Notes under the pieces: model-generated | What the model was told of the DNA's origin: nothing | The model's database searches: none | What the model saw: the letters and a program-made list of their open reading frames with translations, nothing else | Position numbers and translations under genes: made by a program | From: Bacteroidota bacterium | GTDB lineage: Bacteria; Bacteroidota; Bacteroidia; Bacteroidales; Paludibacteraceae | Direction: 5' to 3' | Length of the DNA stretch: 64,000 bases | Assembly (NCBI GenBank): GCA_017860295.1 | Contig: JAFNAS010000013.1 | Span: forward strand, 1-64,000 | Part shown: one piece after another, positions 19,339 through 29,553 of the stretch | How the letters are laid out: each line of letters begins with the position of its first letter | How positions within the stretch are numbered: position 1 is the stretch's first letter

Positions 19339-20610
19339 ATGAGTAAGCGATTTTTTATTAGTTTGTTGTTTGTGATGGTAGCTTCTGCTGCGATAGAGAA
19401 GGTGGCTGCACAGGCAATTACCATTGGCGGAGAACTTCGTACGCGGACAGAAGTTCGTAGCGGAGCGGTGGCTCCCTTGTACGATTCGTTAGGAACTGCA
19501 CTGGTTACGGTGATGCGATCGAGACTCAATATGGCTTATACGTCGAATGTGATGAAGGCCAAATTGGTATTGCAGGATACGCATGTGTTTGGACAGACCT
19601 CACCGACGGCGTTAAGCACGGGTACATTTGGCATTTATGAGGCATGGGGTGAATATTTGTTGGCTCCTGGAATTTCGGTTGCCATGGGTCGTCAGGCAAT
19701 AGAGTATGACGATAAACGATTGTTTTCGGCCAGCAACTGGAGTAATACGGGTAATGCCCATGATTTGCTGTTAATGAAATATACGTCGACAGACTTTATT
19801 TTGCATTTGGGAGCTGCTTGGAACAATGCCAGCGATGTGTATCAGGAAACTGCCTACACTACAACTTACAAATCGATGACCTATCTTTGGGCATCCAAGC
19901 CATTGGGTAAGTTCAACCTGACGGCTCTCTGGGTAAACGAAGGTTATCAACGAACCAATAATCAATCGAATGTGAATGATAATAAGCGATGGTACCGGAA
20001 TACTATCGGTGGCAATCTGAGTTATTCGGCAGAAAATTTTCCTGTGACTTTTTACGGAACAGGTTATTATCAGTTTGGTCACGGAACCACAGGGAAACAA
20101 CTGGATGCTTATTTGCTGGCTTCCAAAATTCAAGCCAAAGCATCCAAAACGGTAGCTTTCAATCTTGGAGCCGATTGTTTTTCGGGTTCGAAATACGATT
20201 TGGCAACCACAGAGGATCATACATTCAATAAATTGTTCGGGGCAAATCACTCTTTCAATGGTTCGATGGAATATTGGAAATCAATGCCAACAGGAGGTCT
20301 GATCGATCTCTATTTCGGTCCGGAGGTGGCTATCGGTCCGAAACTGAAAGCCGAGGCTTCGTACCATGCCTTCAGTCTGGCGCAACAACAGGTCAAGATC
20401 TTCGATCATAAAGGTCTCGGATCGGAACTCGACTTGACATTTACCTACCCGGTCTCGTCCGTGATGAATTTGCAGGGAGGCTGGAGTGGATATTTTGCCA
20501 ATGCATTGGTGACATCGGTCAAGAAATTGAAAGCCAAAGTCGATCAGAAATTTCCGCAGTGGGCATTTATTATGATTACCATAAAGCCTACATTTTTGTC
20601 AGTGAAATAG
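19339..20610 (+). CDS. Outer-membrane beta-barrel porin (alginate-export-like)
   Basis: Signal peptide, GELRTRTEVR start, alternating beta strands, ends PQWAFIMITIKPTFLSVK; located between modE-like and modA. Confidence 0.75.
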   Translation: MSKRFFISLLFVMVASAAIEKVAAQAITIGGELRTRTEVRSGAVAPLYDSLGTALVTVMRSRLNMAYTSNVMKAKLVLQDTHVFGQTSPTALSTGTFGIYEAWGEYLLAPGISVAMGRQAIEYDDKRLFSASNWSNTGNAHDLLLMKYTSTDFILHLGAAWNNASDVYQETAYTTTYKSMTYLWASKPLGKFNLTALWVNEGYQRTNNQSNVNDNKRWYRNTIGGNLSYSAENFPVTFYGTGYYQFGHGTTGKQLDAYLLASKIQAKASKTVAFNLGADCFSGSKYDLATTEDHTFNKLFGANHSFNGSMEYWKSMPTGGLIDLYFGPEVAIGPKLKAEASYHAFSLAQQQVKIFDHKGLGSELDLTFTYPVSSVMNLQGGWSGYFANALVTSVKKLKAKVDQKFPQWAFIMITIKPTFLSVK

Positions 20611-20650
20611 CAAATAGAATGTAATTTATAGAATATCAAAATAATATAAT

Positions 20651-21406
20651 ATGAAAAGGACTACCATTATTATACTGGCACTATTCGTGTCGTTTGCATG
20701 TGTGGTGAATGCACAGAAAGTGAGAGTTGCTGCGGCAGCCAACTTGCGCTATGTACTTGAGGTTATAAAAAAACAATACGAAAGGGAACATCCGAAAACC
20801 AAGGTGGACATTACATTCGGAGCCTCGGGAACATTGACTCAACAGATTCTGAACGGTGCTACTTTCGACTTTTTTATGGCTGCCGATATGGATTTTCCCA
20901 AGGCTTTGAAAGCAAAAGGAGCAACTGTGGGGCCTGTCGTTACCTACATATTTGGTAAGGTGGCGATGTGGAGTAAAGAGATAAATCTGGTCAAGGGATT
21001 GAATTCGGTACTTCTCCCGGACGTGAGAAAGGTGGCGATCGCCAATCCTGCAACGGCTCCCTATGGAGAGAATGCGGTCAATACCCTTAAAAAGTATGGA
21101 CTGTACGATAAAATTGCAGGAAAGATTGTGGTGGGCGAGAATATTTCGCAGGCAGCACAGTTTGCATTTACCGGTAATGCCGAGATTGGCTTTATTGCTC
21201 TTTCGTTGGCGTTGGCTCCCGATATGAAGGGGAAAGGGTATTGTTATGAACTGCCGGCCGATGTTTGTCCCCCGATAGCTCAGGGTTGTGTGTTGGTAAA
21301 AGGGTGGGAACGCAACGGAGAAGCCTCCCGATTTATGAAATATGTGCTGAGTCCCAAATGTGATGCCATTTGGAAAAGCTACGGCTATGGCTTGGTAAAA
21401 CGCTGA
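20651..21406 (+). CDS. modA: Molybdate ABC transporter substrate-binding protein
   Basis: AAAANLRYVLEVIKKQYE, VDITFGASGTLTQQI, FMAADMDFP, NPATAPYGENA. Confidence 0.93.
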   Translation: MKRTTIIILALFVSFACVVNAQKVRVAAAANLRYVLEVIKKQYEREHPKTKVDITFGASGTLTQQILNGATFDFFMAADMDFPKALKAKGATVGPVVTYIFGKVAMWSKEINLVKGLNSVLLPDVRKVAIANPATAPYGENAVNTLKKYGLYDKIAGKIVVGENISQAAQFAFTGNAEIGFIALSLALAPDMKGKGYCYELPADVCPPIAQGCVLVKGWERNGEASRFMKYVLSPKCDAIWKSYGYGLVKR

Positions 21407-21450
21407 CCGTGATGGTTCTTATGAGTATTTTTACAAATCTGATCGTTGGA

Positions 21451-21480
21451 GATGCCGCGAAGTGTGCGGCATCTCTCTTT
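21451..21480 (+). terminator. Intrinsic terminator/attenuator between modA and modB
   Basis: GATGCCGC-GAAGTGT-GCGGCATC followed by TCTCTTTTTC. Confidence 0.7.
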
Positions 21481-21578
21481 TTCAATTTACATTGGAAATT
21501 GACGATCAAGATTGGCTATGTCTTTAATGGATTTTCATTGGCATATTGTCATATTTTCAAATTAGCACTTTAATACGT

Positions 21579-22247
21579 ATGTCTCCCGAATTTATCCAAA
21601 CTCTGCTTCTGACGGCAAAACTGGCTCTGTCCACTACGCTGATTTTGTTTGTAATCGGATTGCCGGTAGCGGCTTTGTTGGCCTTTACCCGTTTTCGGCT
21701 GAAGGTGATTTTTGAAGCTCTTATCAATATGCCCATGGTACTTCCTCCCACGGTAATAGGTTATTACCTGTTGGTGGCATTCAGTCCGCAACATGCTTTC
21801 GGTGGTTTTCTCGAGCGTTGGTTCGATCTTCGTCTGGCATTCAGTTTTCAAGGAATTCTTATTGCCAGTGTCATTTTCAGTCTTCCGTTTATGGTACAGC
21901 CGTTGCAAAACGGATTTGTGGCATTACCCAAAAGTTACCGTGAAGCGGCTTACACCTTGGGAAAATCTAAAATCGAAACATTTTTTCGGGTGTTGGTGCC
22001 CAATATCAAACCTTCTATTGTGACCGGCATTGCCATGACTTTTGCCCACAGCATCGGTGAATTTGGAATTGTATTGATGGTGGGCGGTAATATGCCCGGC
22101 GAAACGAGGGTGGCTTCTATTGCTATTTACGATGAGGTACAATCGTTGAACTATACCACGGCAAACCAGTATTCATTGATCCTTTTTCTGGTTTCTTTTT
22201 TGTTGCTCGTTGTTATTTATAGTGTGAACAAACGCTTTCGAGTATAA
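21579..22247 (+). CDS. modB: Molybdate ABC transporter permease
   Basis: MPMVLPPTVIGYYLL, AYTLGKSKIETFFRVLVPN, AHSIGEFGIVLMVGGNMPGET; ORF-track start 21546, likely ATG 21579. Confidence 0.94.
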   Translation: MSPEFIQTLLLTAKLALSTTLILFVIGLPVAALLAFTRFRLKVIFEALINMPMVLPPTVIGYYLLVAFSPQHAFGGFLERWFDLRLAFSFQGILIASVIFSLPFMVQPLQNGFVALPKSYREAAYTLGKSKIETFFRVLVPNIKPSIVTGIAMTFAHSIGEFGIVLMVGGNMPGETRVASIAIYDEVQSLNYTTANQYSLILFLVSFLLLVVIYSVNKRFRV

Positions 22248-22295
22248 TGAGAAGGTGAGAATGCAGGGAAATCTGAATGCTAAATGTAAACGAAT

Positions 22296-22958
22296 ATGAT
22301 CTATATTGATGTGGAACGAAAAATGCTCACCACCGACGGGCCGCGAACATTGGAAGTCTGTGTGGAAATTCCAGCTCACGAGCTGGTATGCCTTTTCGGG
22401 AAATCGGGTGCCGGCAAAACTACGTTGTTACGAATGTTGTGTGGTCTTTTTACTCCGGACAAAGGCGTGATACGGATAGGAGACCGGACGGTTTTCGATT
22501 CCTCGAAGAAAATAAATATACCGCCGCAAAAACGGAATGTAGGCTATATGTTTCAGGATTATGCTCTGTTTCCGAATATGAATGTGGAAGAAAATATACG
22601 GTTTGCGCAGGATGTGAGGAATGTAGAAGAAATAGAAAAGTTGCTTCATACGTTTCAGTTGGAGCAACTCCGTCGTCAGAGTGTGAACCGGCTTTCGGGG
22701 GGGCAGAAACAACGCGTGGCACTTGCACGAGCTTTTGCCCGTAAGCCCGAAGTAATGCTGTTGGACGAGCCACTCTCTTCGGTTGATATTGAATTACGTC
22801 AATCTCTCCAAAATGAGATACTTAAAACGCATGAATTGTTTCAGTCTACAACCGTTATGGTGAGTCACGACAAAGAAGAAATTCGCCGTTTGGCCACCAA
22901 CGTATTACGGATCGGTAAAGAAAAGATTACCGCATTCGAGAAACCTACAAATTTGTAG
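22296..22958 (+). CDS. modC: Molybdate ABC transporter ATP-binding protein
   Basis: GKSGAGKTTLLRML Walker A, LSGGQKQRVALARAFA signature, LLDEPLSSVD Walker B. Confidence 0.9.
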   Translation: MIYIDVERKMLTTDGPRTLEVCVEIPAHELVCLFGKSGAGKTTLLRMLCGLFTPDKGVIRIGDRTVFDSSKKINIPPQKRNVGYMFQDYALFPNMNVEENIRFAQDVRNVEEIEKLLHTFQLEQLRRQSVNRLSGGQKQRVALARAFARKPEVMLLDEPLSSVDIELRQSLQNEILKTHELFQSTTVMVSHDKEEIRRLATNVLRIGKEKITAFEKPTNL

Positions 22959-23089
22959 GTTTGATAAATCTTCTCCTACCTATTTGGAGCGATTTTGTTT
23001 TAGAAGATAACGCTATTTGATTTTTATTTAAAAATATTTTCTCTGTGAATCAATGCTTTAATCGTTTTTGCTTTGCTCTTGATTGTTAA

Positions 23090-23986
<897 letters not shown>

Positions 23987-24003
23987 TACCTTTGTTTTGG
24001 AGA

Positions 24004-24042
24004 AGACCGGGGAAGTTGTTTTCTGCGCATTTTCTCCGGTCT
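24004..24042 (+). promoter_or_regulatory. Stem-loop in nifH-nifI1 spacer
   Basis: AGACCGG ... CCGGTCT inverted repeat. Confidence 0.4.
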
Positions 24043-24130
24043 CGACCAAAGGTTAATCGTTCGGCAAGCCCTTATAGTGCAAAAAAAGAGAAGATTTGTA
24101 ACAAAATAAAATAACTTAAAGAAAAACGTT

Positions 24131-24457
24131 ATGTATTTACTAAGAGCCATCGTTCGTCCGGAAAAATCGCCGGTAGTCATGAGAGCCCTCCTCAATGCAG
24201 GGTTTCCGGCAGTCACCAAGCTGTCTGTATTCGGTCGTGGAAAACAGCGCGGTATCAAAGTAGGAAATGTCACCTATGATGAATTGCCGAAAGATCTGCT
24301 CATGATCGTAATCAACGAAAAAGATAAAGAGTTTGTTATTGAAACAATTATCGAAGCTGCCCGTTCGGGTGAAAAAGGACAGTTCGGTGATGGTAAAATA
24401 TTCGTTACTCCGGTTGTGGAAACCTATACCATTTCCAGTGGTAAAATGGAAGTATAA
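24131..24457 (+). CDS. nifI1: PII-like nitrogenase regulator NifI1
   Basis: MYLLRAIVRPEKSPVVMRALLNAGFPAVTKLSVFGRGKQRGI; position between nifH and nifD. Confidence 0.95.
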   Translation: MYLLRAIVRPEKSPVVMRALLNAGFPAVTKLSVFGRGKQRGIKVGNVTYDELPKDLLMIVINEKDKEFVIETIIEAARSGEKGQFGDGKIFVTPVVETYTISSGKMEV

Positions 24458-24508
24458 CCATCGAATAGATGCTGAAAATAGAATTCTTTAACGAATAATT
24501 TATTGATT

Positions 24509-24874
24509 ATGAAACTAATTCTCGCTATCATACGAATTGCCAAAATGGGCGATACCAAGTCGGCGCTTTCTGAAGCCGGATTGCCTTCGTTTACGGCAAT
24601 GCCTGTGCTCGGACGCGGAAAAGGTCACGGCGATTACGAAAAAGCCGACGAAACTGCTCCCGAATATGCTGAGTTAATTGAGAAAATGCCGCGATTGAAA
24701 TCCAAGCGCATGATTACCTTGGTGGTGACTGATGATAAGAAAGACCTCGCTGTCGAAACCATTATTAAAGCGAATCAGACAGGAAAGAGCGGAGACGGTA
24801 AAATAATTGTTCTGAATGCAGTGGACTCGGTACGTGTTCGCACGGGCGAAGCGGGCGACAGCACTTTGGACTAA
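24509..24874 (+). CDS. nifI2: PII-like nitrogenase regulator NifI2
   Basis: MKLILAIIRIAKMGDTKSALSEAGLPSFTAMPVLGRGKGHG; position before nifD. Confidence 0.95.
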   Translation: MKLILAIIRIAKMGDTKSALSEAGLPSFTAMPVLGRGKGHGDYEKADETAPEYAELIEKMPRLKSKRMITLVVTDDKKDLAVETIIKANQTGKSGDGKIIVLNAVDSVRVRTGEAGDSTLD

Positions 24875-24894
24875 CGAAATAAGGAGATACAACA

Positions 24895-26535
24895 ATGATA
24901 AAAGAAGTAAATAACAGCGTTTCGGTTGATGACCTGAAGAAATTCAAAGATGAGGTGTTACACAAATACCCCAAAAAGGTTGCCAAAAAGCGGGATAAGG
25001 CCATTCTGTTGAACGATCCCGAAACGCCGCCCCAGATTCAGGCCAATGTGCGTACGGTTCCCGGTATCATTACACAACGTGGCTGTACTTACGCCGGTTG
25101 TAAAGGTGTGGTGCTCGGACCTACCCGTGATATTATCAATATTACTCATGGTCCTATCGGTTGTGGTTTCTATTCGTGGTTGACCCGTCGTAACCAGACC
25201 AAGCCCGAAACGGAAGCAGATGAAAACTTCATGATGTACTGCTTTTCGACCGATATGCAGGACTCCAACATCGTCTTTGGCGGTGAAGAAAAACTAAAAC
25301 AAGCCATCCGTGAAGCCTACGAACTGTTTCATCCGAAAGCTATTGCTATTTTTTCTACCTGTCCGGTGGGTCTTATAGGTGACGACGTGCACCGTGTAGC
25401 CCGTCACATGAAGGAAGAGATTGGTGAAGGAATCAATATTTTCGGATTTTCATGCGAAGGTTATCGTGGTGTATCGCAGTCTGCCGGTCACCATATTGCC
25501 AACAACGGTTTGTTCAAGAATCTTATCGGTCGCGACGACGAGAAAAGAGGTGATTTGAAATACCGTGTTAACCTGTTGGGAGAGTACAACATCGGTGGCG
25601 ATGCATTTGAGTTGGAACGTATTTTCGAAAAATGCGGTATCAACCTGATAGCCACTTTCAGCGGCAACTCCACGATTCAGAAATTTGAAAATGCTCATAC
25701 GGCCGACCTTAACATGGTGATGTGCCACCGTTCGATCAACTATGTGGCCGAAATGATGGAAACCTCTTTCGGGATTCCATGGATCAAGGTTCAACCGATC
25801 GGTGCCGATTCTACGGCTAAGATGCTTCGCAAAATCGGACAGTACTTCGGTGATCAGGAGTTGATCGATAAAATAGAAGAGGTGATTGCCGACGAAATGG
25901 TGGCTGTGATTGCTGCCCGTGAAAAAGCATTGAAGAAAACCAATGGTAAAAAAGCAATGCTGTTTGTAGGTGGATCGCGAGCACACCACTATCAGAATTT
26001 GTTTGAAGAGCTGGGAATGACTACCCTCTCTGCCGGTTATGAATTCGGTCATCGCGACGACTACGAAGGGCGTGTAGTTATTCCTACTATTCAGATCGAT
26101 GCCGATAGCCGTAATATTGAGGAGATCACTGTAACCAAGGACGAAACCCGTTACAATCCGCGCAAGACGGAAGAAGAGTTGAAAGCGCTCGAAGCGGAAG
26201 GAATGGAGTTTAACGGGTACGAAGGGTTGATGCCTCAGATGGCAAAAGGATCGCTGGTGATCGACGACCTGAGCCATTACGAAATGGAGAAACTGATTGA
26301 ACTATACAAACCCGATGTATTCTGTGCCGGTATCAAAGAAAAATTCTGTGTTCAGAAAATGGGTGTGCCTCTCAAACAGTTGCATAGCTACGATTATGGC
26401 GGACCCTATGCCGGATTCAAAGGAGCAATCAATTTTTACGAAGATATCGAAATGATTGCCTGCACCACCATCTGGAAAGAGTTGAAAGCTCCATGGGAAA
26501 GTGAAACTTACGTGGAAGCCCAATACGCTTATTGA
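24895..26535 (+). CDS. nifD: Nitrogenase MoFe protein alpha chain
   Basis: RGCTYAGCKGVVLGP, HGPIGCGFYSW, STCPVGLIGDD, LHSYDYGGPYAGFKGAINF; insertion near 390-430 typical of anaerobe-type NifD. Confidence 0.97.
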   Translation: MIKEVNNSVSVDDLKKFKDEVLHKYPKKVAKKRDKAILLNDPETPPQIQANVRTVPGIITQRGCTYAGCKGVVLGPTRDIINITHGPIGCGFYSWLTRRNQTKPETEADENFMMYCFSTDMQDSNIVFGGEEKLKQAIREAYELFHPKAIAIFSTCPVGLIGDDVHRVARHMKEEIGEGINIFGFSCEGYRGVSQSAGHHIANNGLFKNLIGRDDEKRGDLKYRVNLLGEYNIGGDAFELERIFEKCGINLIATFSGNSTIQKFENAHTADLNMVMCHRSINYVAEMMETSFGIPWIKVQPIGADSTAKMLRKIGQYFGDQELIDKIEEVIADEMVAVIAAREKALKKTNGKKAMLFVGGSRAHHYQNLFEELGMTTLSAGYEFGHRDDYEGRVVIPTIQIDADSRNIEEITVTKDETRYNPRKTEEELKALEAEGMEFNGYEGLMPQMAKGSLVIDDLSHYEMEKLIELYKPDVFCAGIKEKFCVQKMGVPLKQLHSYDYGGPYAGFKGAINFYEDIEMIACTTIWKELKAPWESETYVEAQYAY

Positions 26536-26551
26536 AACCACAACCAGATTT

Positions 26552-26667
26552 CTAAATTTCCCTCAGGGAGACTTGGCAATCTGAAACTGAAAGTTAAATT
26601 ATAATATATTTAACGCATAGAAACGTTCTAAATTCAAGCTCTGAAAGTTCCCCTGAGGGGAATTTAG
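26552..26667. repeat. Inverted 23-bp repeats in nifD-nifK spacer
   Basis: CTAAATTTCCCTCAGGGAGACTT and AAGTTCCCCTGAGGGGAATTTAG (20/23 complementary), loop about 70 nt with inner GTTAAAT...ATTTAAC. Confidence 0.8.
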
Positions 26668-26688
26668 AATCTTTAAATTCATAAAATT

Positions 26689-28071
26689 ATGCTATTACGA
26701 CATACAACAGCAAAAGAAATAGACAGAAAGGCCTTGACGATCAATCCGGCCAAAACCTGTCAACCGATAGGAGCCATGTATGCGGCATTGGGTTTGCACG
26801 GATGCTTGCCCCACAGTCACGGTTCGCAAGGATGTTGCTCTTACCACCGTAGTGCGCTCACCCGTCACTTCAAAGAACCGGTGATGGCTTCTACCAGCTC
26901 GTTCTCCGAAGGTTCGTCCGTGTTCGGCGGTTCTTCCAACTTAGTAAGTGCTATCGAAACAATATTCAGTGTGTATGAACCTGACGTGATTGCAGTGCAC
27001 ACAACCTGTCTGTCGGAAACGATTGGTGATGACCTGACTCAGATTATCTCCAAAGCCAATGAAGATGGCAAAGTTCCTGCTGGTAAAAAGGTTATTTATT
27101 GCAATACACCGAGTTATGTCGGAACTCATGTTACCGGTTATGCCAACCAGGTTTCGGCGTTTGTGAAGTTTTTTTCTACTGCTACGCCAAAGAAAAGAAA
27201 CGTGGTAAATCTTGTGGCTGGTTGGATGGAGCCGTCCGATATGCGTGAAATTAAACGTATTGCCAATGAGATGGAAGCTCGTACGATAATGTTCCCCGAT
27301 ATGTCGGGTGTACTCGACACTCCGTTGACGGGTCATTATGATATGTATCCCAAGGGAGGCACTACTCAGGCTGATATGATTGCCACGGGCGATAGTAAAT
27401 TTTCGATTGGTATCGGTCCGTATACTACCGAAGATGCATGCATTAAGCTCGAAAATAAATGTAAGGTAAAATTTGAAACTGTCGAAATTCCTATCGGATT
27501 GAAGGCAACCGACCGTTTTATCATGTCTCTCAGCCGCCATGCTAATTTGCCGGTGCCCGATTCGTTGACCGAGGAACGTGGTCGTCTGATTGATCTGATT
27601 GCCGACAACAACAAGAATTTTTATGACAAGCGGGTTGCTCTTTATGGTGATCCCGATACATTGATTCCTTTGGTAGAATTTTTGTTGACATTGGATATGA
27701 AACCAGTGTACATTGTTACCGGTACTCCCGGAAAACATTTTGATGACGCGATGACAGCGATGTTGAAAGAAAAGGTTCCCGAAGCCAAATTCAAGAGCGG
27801 AGAACGTGCCGATATGTTCCAATTACATCAGTGGATCAAACAAGAAGGAGTGGATATGCTTATCGGTAACAGTTATGGCAAATACATTGCTCGCGATGAA
27901 AATATTCCATTTGTTCGTCTTGGATTTCCAGTGATGGATCGTCCGGGCAATAATTTCTTCCCTTGTGTGGGTTATACAGGAGCGACCAATCTTTTAATCA
28001 AGATTTTGGATGCTTTCCTTGATCACAAAGACCGCACTTGTCCAGAAGAAAAAGTAGAACTGGTAATGTAG
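26689..28071 (+). CDS. nifK: Nitrogenase MoFe protein beta chain
   Basis: NPAKTCQPIGAMYAALGLHGCLPHSHGSQGCCSYHRSALTRHFKEP; lacks long N-terminal extension. Confidence 0.97.
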   Translation: MLLRHTTAKEIDRKALTINPAKTCQPIGAMYAALGLHGCLPHSHGSQGCCSYHRSALTRHFKEPVMASTSSFSEGSSVFGGSSNLVSAIETIFSVYEPDVIAVHTTCLSETIGDDLTQIISKANEDGKVPAGKKVIYCNTPSYVGTHVTGYANQVSAFVKFFSTATPKKRNVVNLVAGWMEPSDMREIKRIANEMEARTIMFPDMSGVLDTPLTGHYDMYPKGGTTQADMIATGDSKFSIGIGPYTTEDACIKLENKCKVKFETVEIPIGLKATDRFIMSLSRHANLPVPDSLTEERGRLIDLIADNNKNFYDKRVALYGDPDTLIPLVEFLLTLDMKPVYIVTGTPGKHFDDAMTAMLKEKVPEAKFKSGERADMFQLHQWIKQEGVDMLIGNSYGKYIARDENIPFVRLGFPVMDRPGNNFFPCVGYTGATNLLIKILDAFLDHKDRTCPEEKVELVM

Positions 28072-28073
28072 AA

Positions 28074-28140
28074 TTAAAAATGAATAGTTAACAATGAGGC
28101 AACAAGCTTACTTGTTAATTATTCATTGTTCATTTTTAAT
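28074..28140. repeat. Inverted repeat in nifK-nifE spacer
   Basis: ATTAAAAATGAATAGTTAACAA ... TTGTTAATTATTCATTGTTCATTTTTAAT. Confidence 0.6.
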
Positions 28141-28142
28141 CG

Positions 28143-29492
28143 GTGAAAATTATGGCTGAATATTTACAAGGCAGAGAAAACCAGATCGTGACCAAAGGAA
28201 TCGATTCGCACGAACTGGTGGGCGGAAAGCCCAGTGTGGCCGGGTCTGTCAGCCAGAGAGCCTGCGTTTTTTGCGGCTCGCGTGTGGTGCTTTATCCTAT
28301 TGCCGATGCGCTTCATCTGGTGCACGGCCCTATCGGTTGTGCCTCTTATACCTGGGATATTCGCGGAGCTCTTTCATCCGGTCCCGAACTGCATCGAAGC
28401 AGTTTTTCTACCGATCTCCGGGAAAAAAACATCGTTTTTGGCGGACAGGATAAGCTTTATCAGGCACTCCATGAACTGATTGACAAACATCATCCCAAGG
28501 CGGCTTTTGTCTATTCCACCTGCATTGTGGGTGTGATCGGCGACGATGTGCAATCGGTTTGCAGACGGGTACAAAAAGAGAAAAATATTCCGGTTATAGC
28601 AGTGATGGCCGAAGGCTTTCAGGGCTCGAAAAAAGATGGTTACAAGATAGCCTGCGATGCTCTTTTCTCATTGGTGGGCACAGACGAAAGCCTAGAGGTG
28701 TCTCCCTTGAGTATTAATATTCTCGGTGATTTTAATCTGGCTGGCGAACTCTGGATGCTCGAAGAGTATTACAAGAAAATGGGTATTCAAATTCTGGCTC
28801 CTATCACCGGCGATGGTCGGGTGAAGAAAATTCAGAATGCTCATCGTGCAGCACTTAACGTGGTGCAATGCTCCGGTTCGATGATTCACTTAGCCAAACA
28901 GATGAAGGAAAAGTACGGAATCCCGTTTATCAAGGTCTCCTACTTCGGCATCGAAGATATGTCGGATGCACTTTACGAGGTAGCCAAATTCTTCAAAGAT
29001 GACAGCGTAATGGACAGAGCCCGTGATTTGGTCAAAAATCAGCTCACTACGTTGATTCCGGCACTCGAACCTTACAAAAGAGCGTTGCAGGGCAAAAAAG
29101 CGGCCATTTATGTGGGCGGCGCTTTCAAGGCAATATCGTTGGTAAAAGCACTGCGGCTGATTGGTATGAAAACGGTGATTGCCGGAACGCAGACCGGCAA
29201 TACGGAGGATTACCGCTTGTTGAAAACCATTTGCGACGACGGTTGTATTATGGTAGATGATTCCAATCCGGTAGAACTTTCGGAGTTTGTAAAACAGACG
29301 GGAGCAGACCTGTTTATCGGAGGCGTGAAAGAACGTCCCATCGCCTACAAACTCGGAATCGGATTCTGTGATCACAATCACGAACGCAAACTGGCGCTGG
29401 CCGGTTACGACGGAATGCTCAATTTTGCTAAAGAGGTGTACGAAACGGTAACCAGTCCGGTGTGGCAATTTGTGAGTCAGAACAAAGAGTAA
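28143..29492 (+). CDS. nifE: Nitrogenase iron-molybdenum cofactor biosynthesis protein NifE
   Basis: SQRACVFCGSRVVLYPIADALHLVHGPIGCASYTWDIRG; start probably MAEYLQGREN. Confidence 0.96.
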   Translation: MKIMAEYLQGRENQIVTKGIDSHELVGGKPSVAGSVSQRACVFCGSRVVLYPIADALHLVHGPIGCASYTWDIRGALSSGPELHRSSFSTDLREKNIVFGGQDKLYQALHELIDKHHPKAAFVYSTCIVGVIGDDVQSVCRRVQKEKNIPVIAVMAEGFQGSKKDGYKIACDALFSLVGTDESLEVSPLSINILGDFNLAGELWMLEEYYKKMGIQILAPITGDGRVKKIQNAHRAALNVVQCSGSMIHLAKQMKEKYGIPFIKVSYFGIEDMSDALYEVAKFFKDDSVMDRARDLVKNQLTTLIPALEPYKRALQGKKAAIYVGGAFKAISLVKALRLIGMKTVIAGTQTGNTEDYRLLKTICDDGCIMVDDSNPVELSEFVKQTGADLFIGGVKERPIAYKLGIGFCDHNHERKLALAGYDGMLNFAKEVYETVTSPVWQFVSQNKE

Positions 29493-29553
29493 AGATTAAA
29501 GAACAAAGGCTTTTCTTCTGCGGGGGAGAGGTTTTTCCAAAACAAAGTATTGT

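Noticed and set aside
25450-26277. 275-aa minus-strand ORF inside nifD
   Set aside because: Shadow ORF antisense to nifD without recognisable domains.
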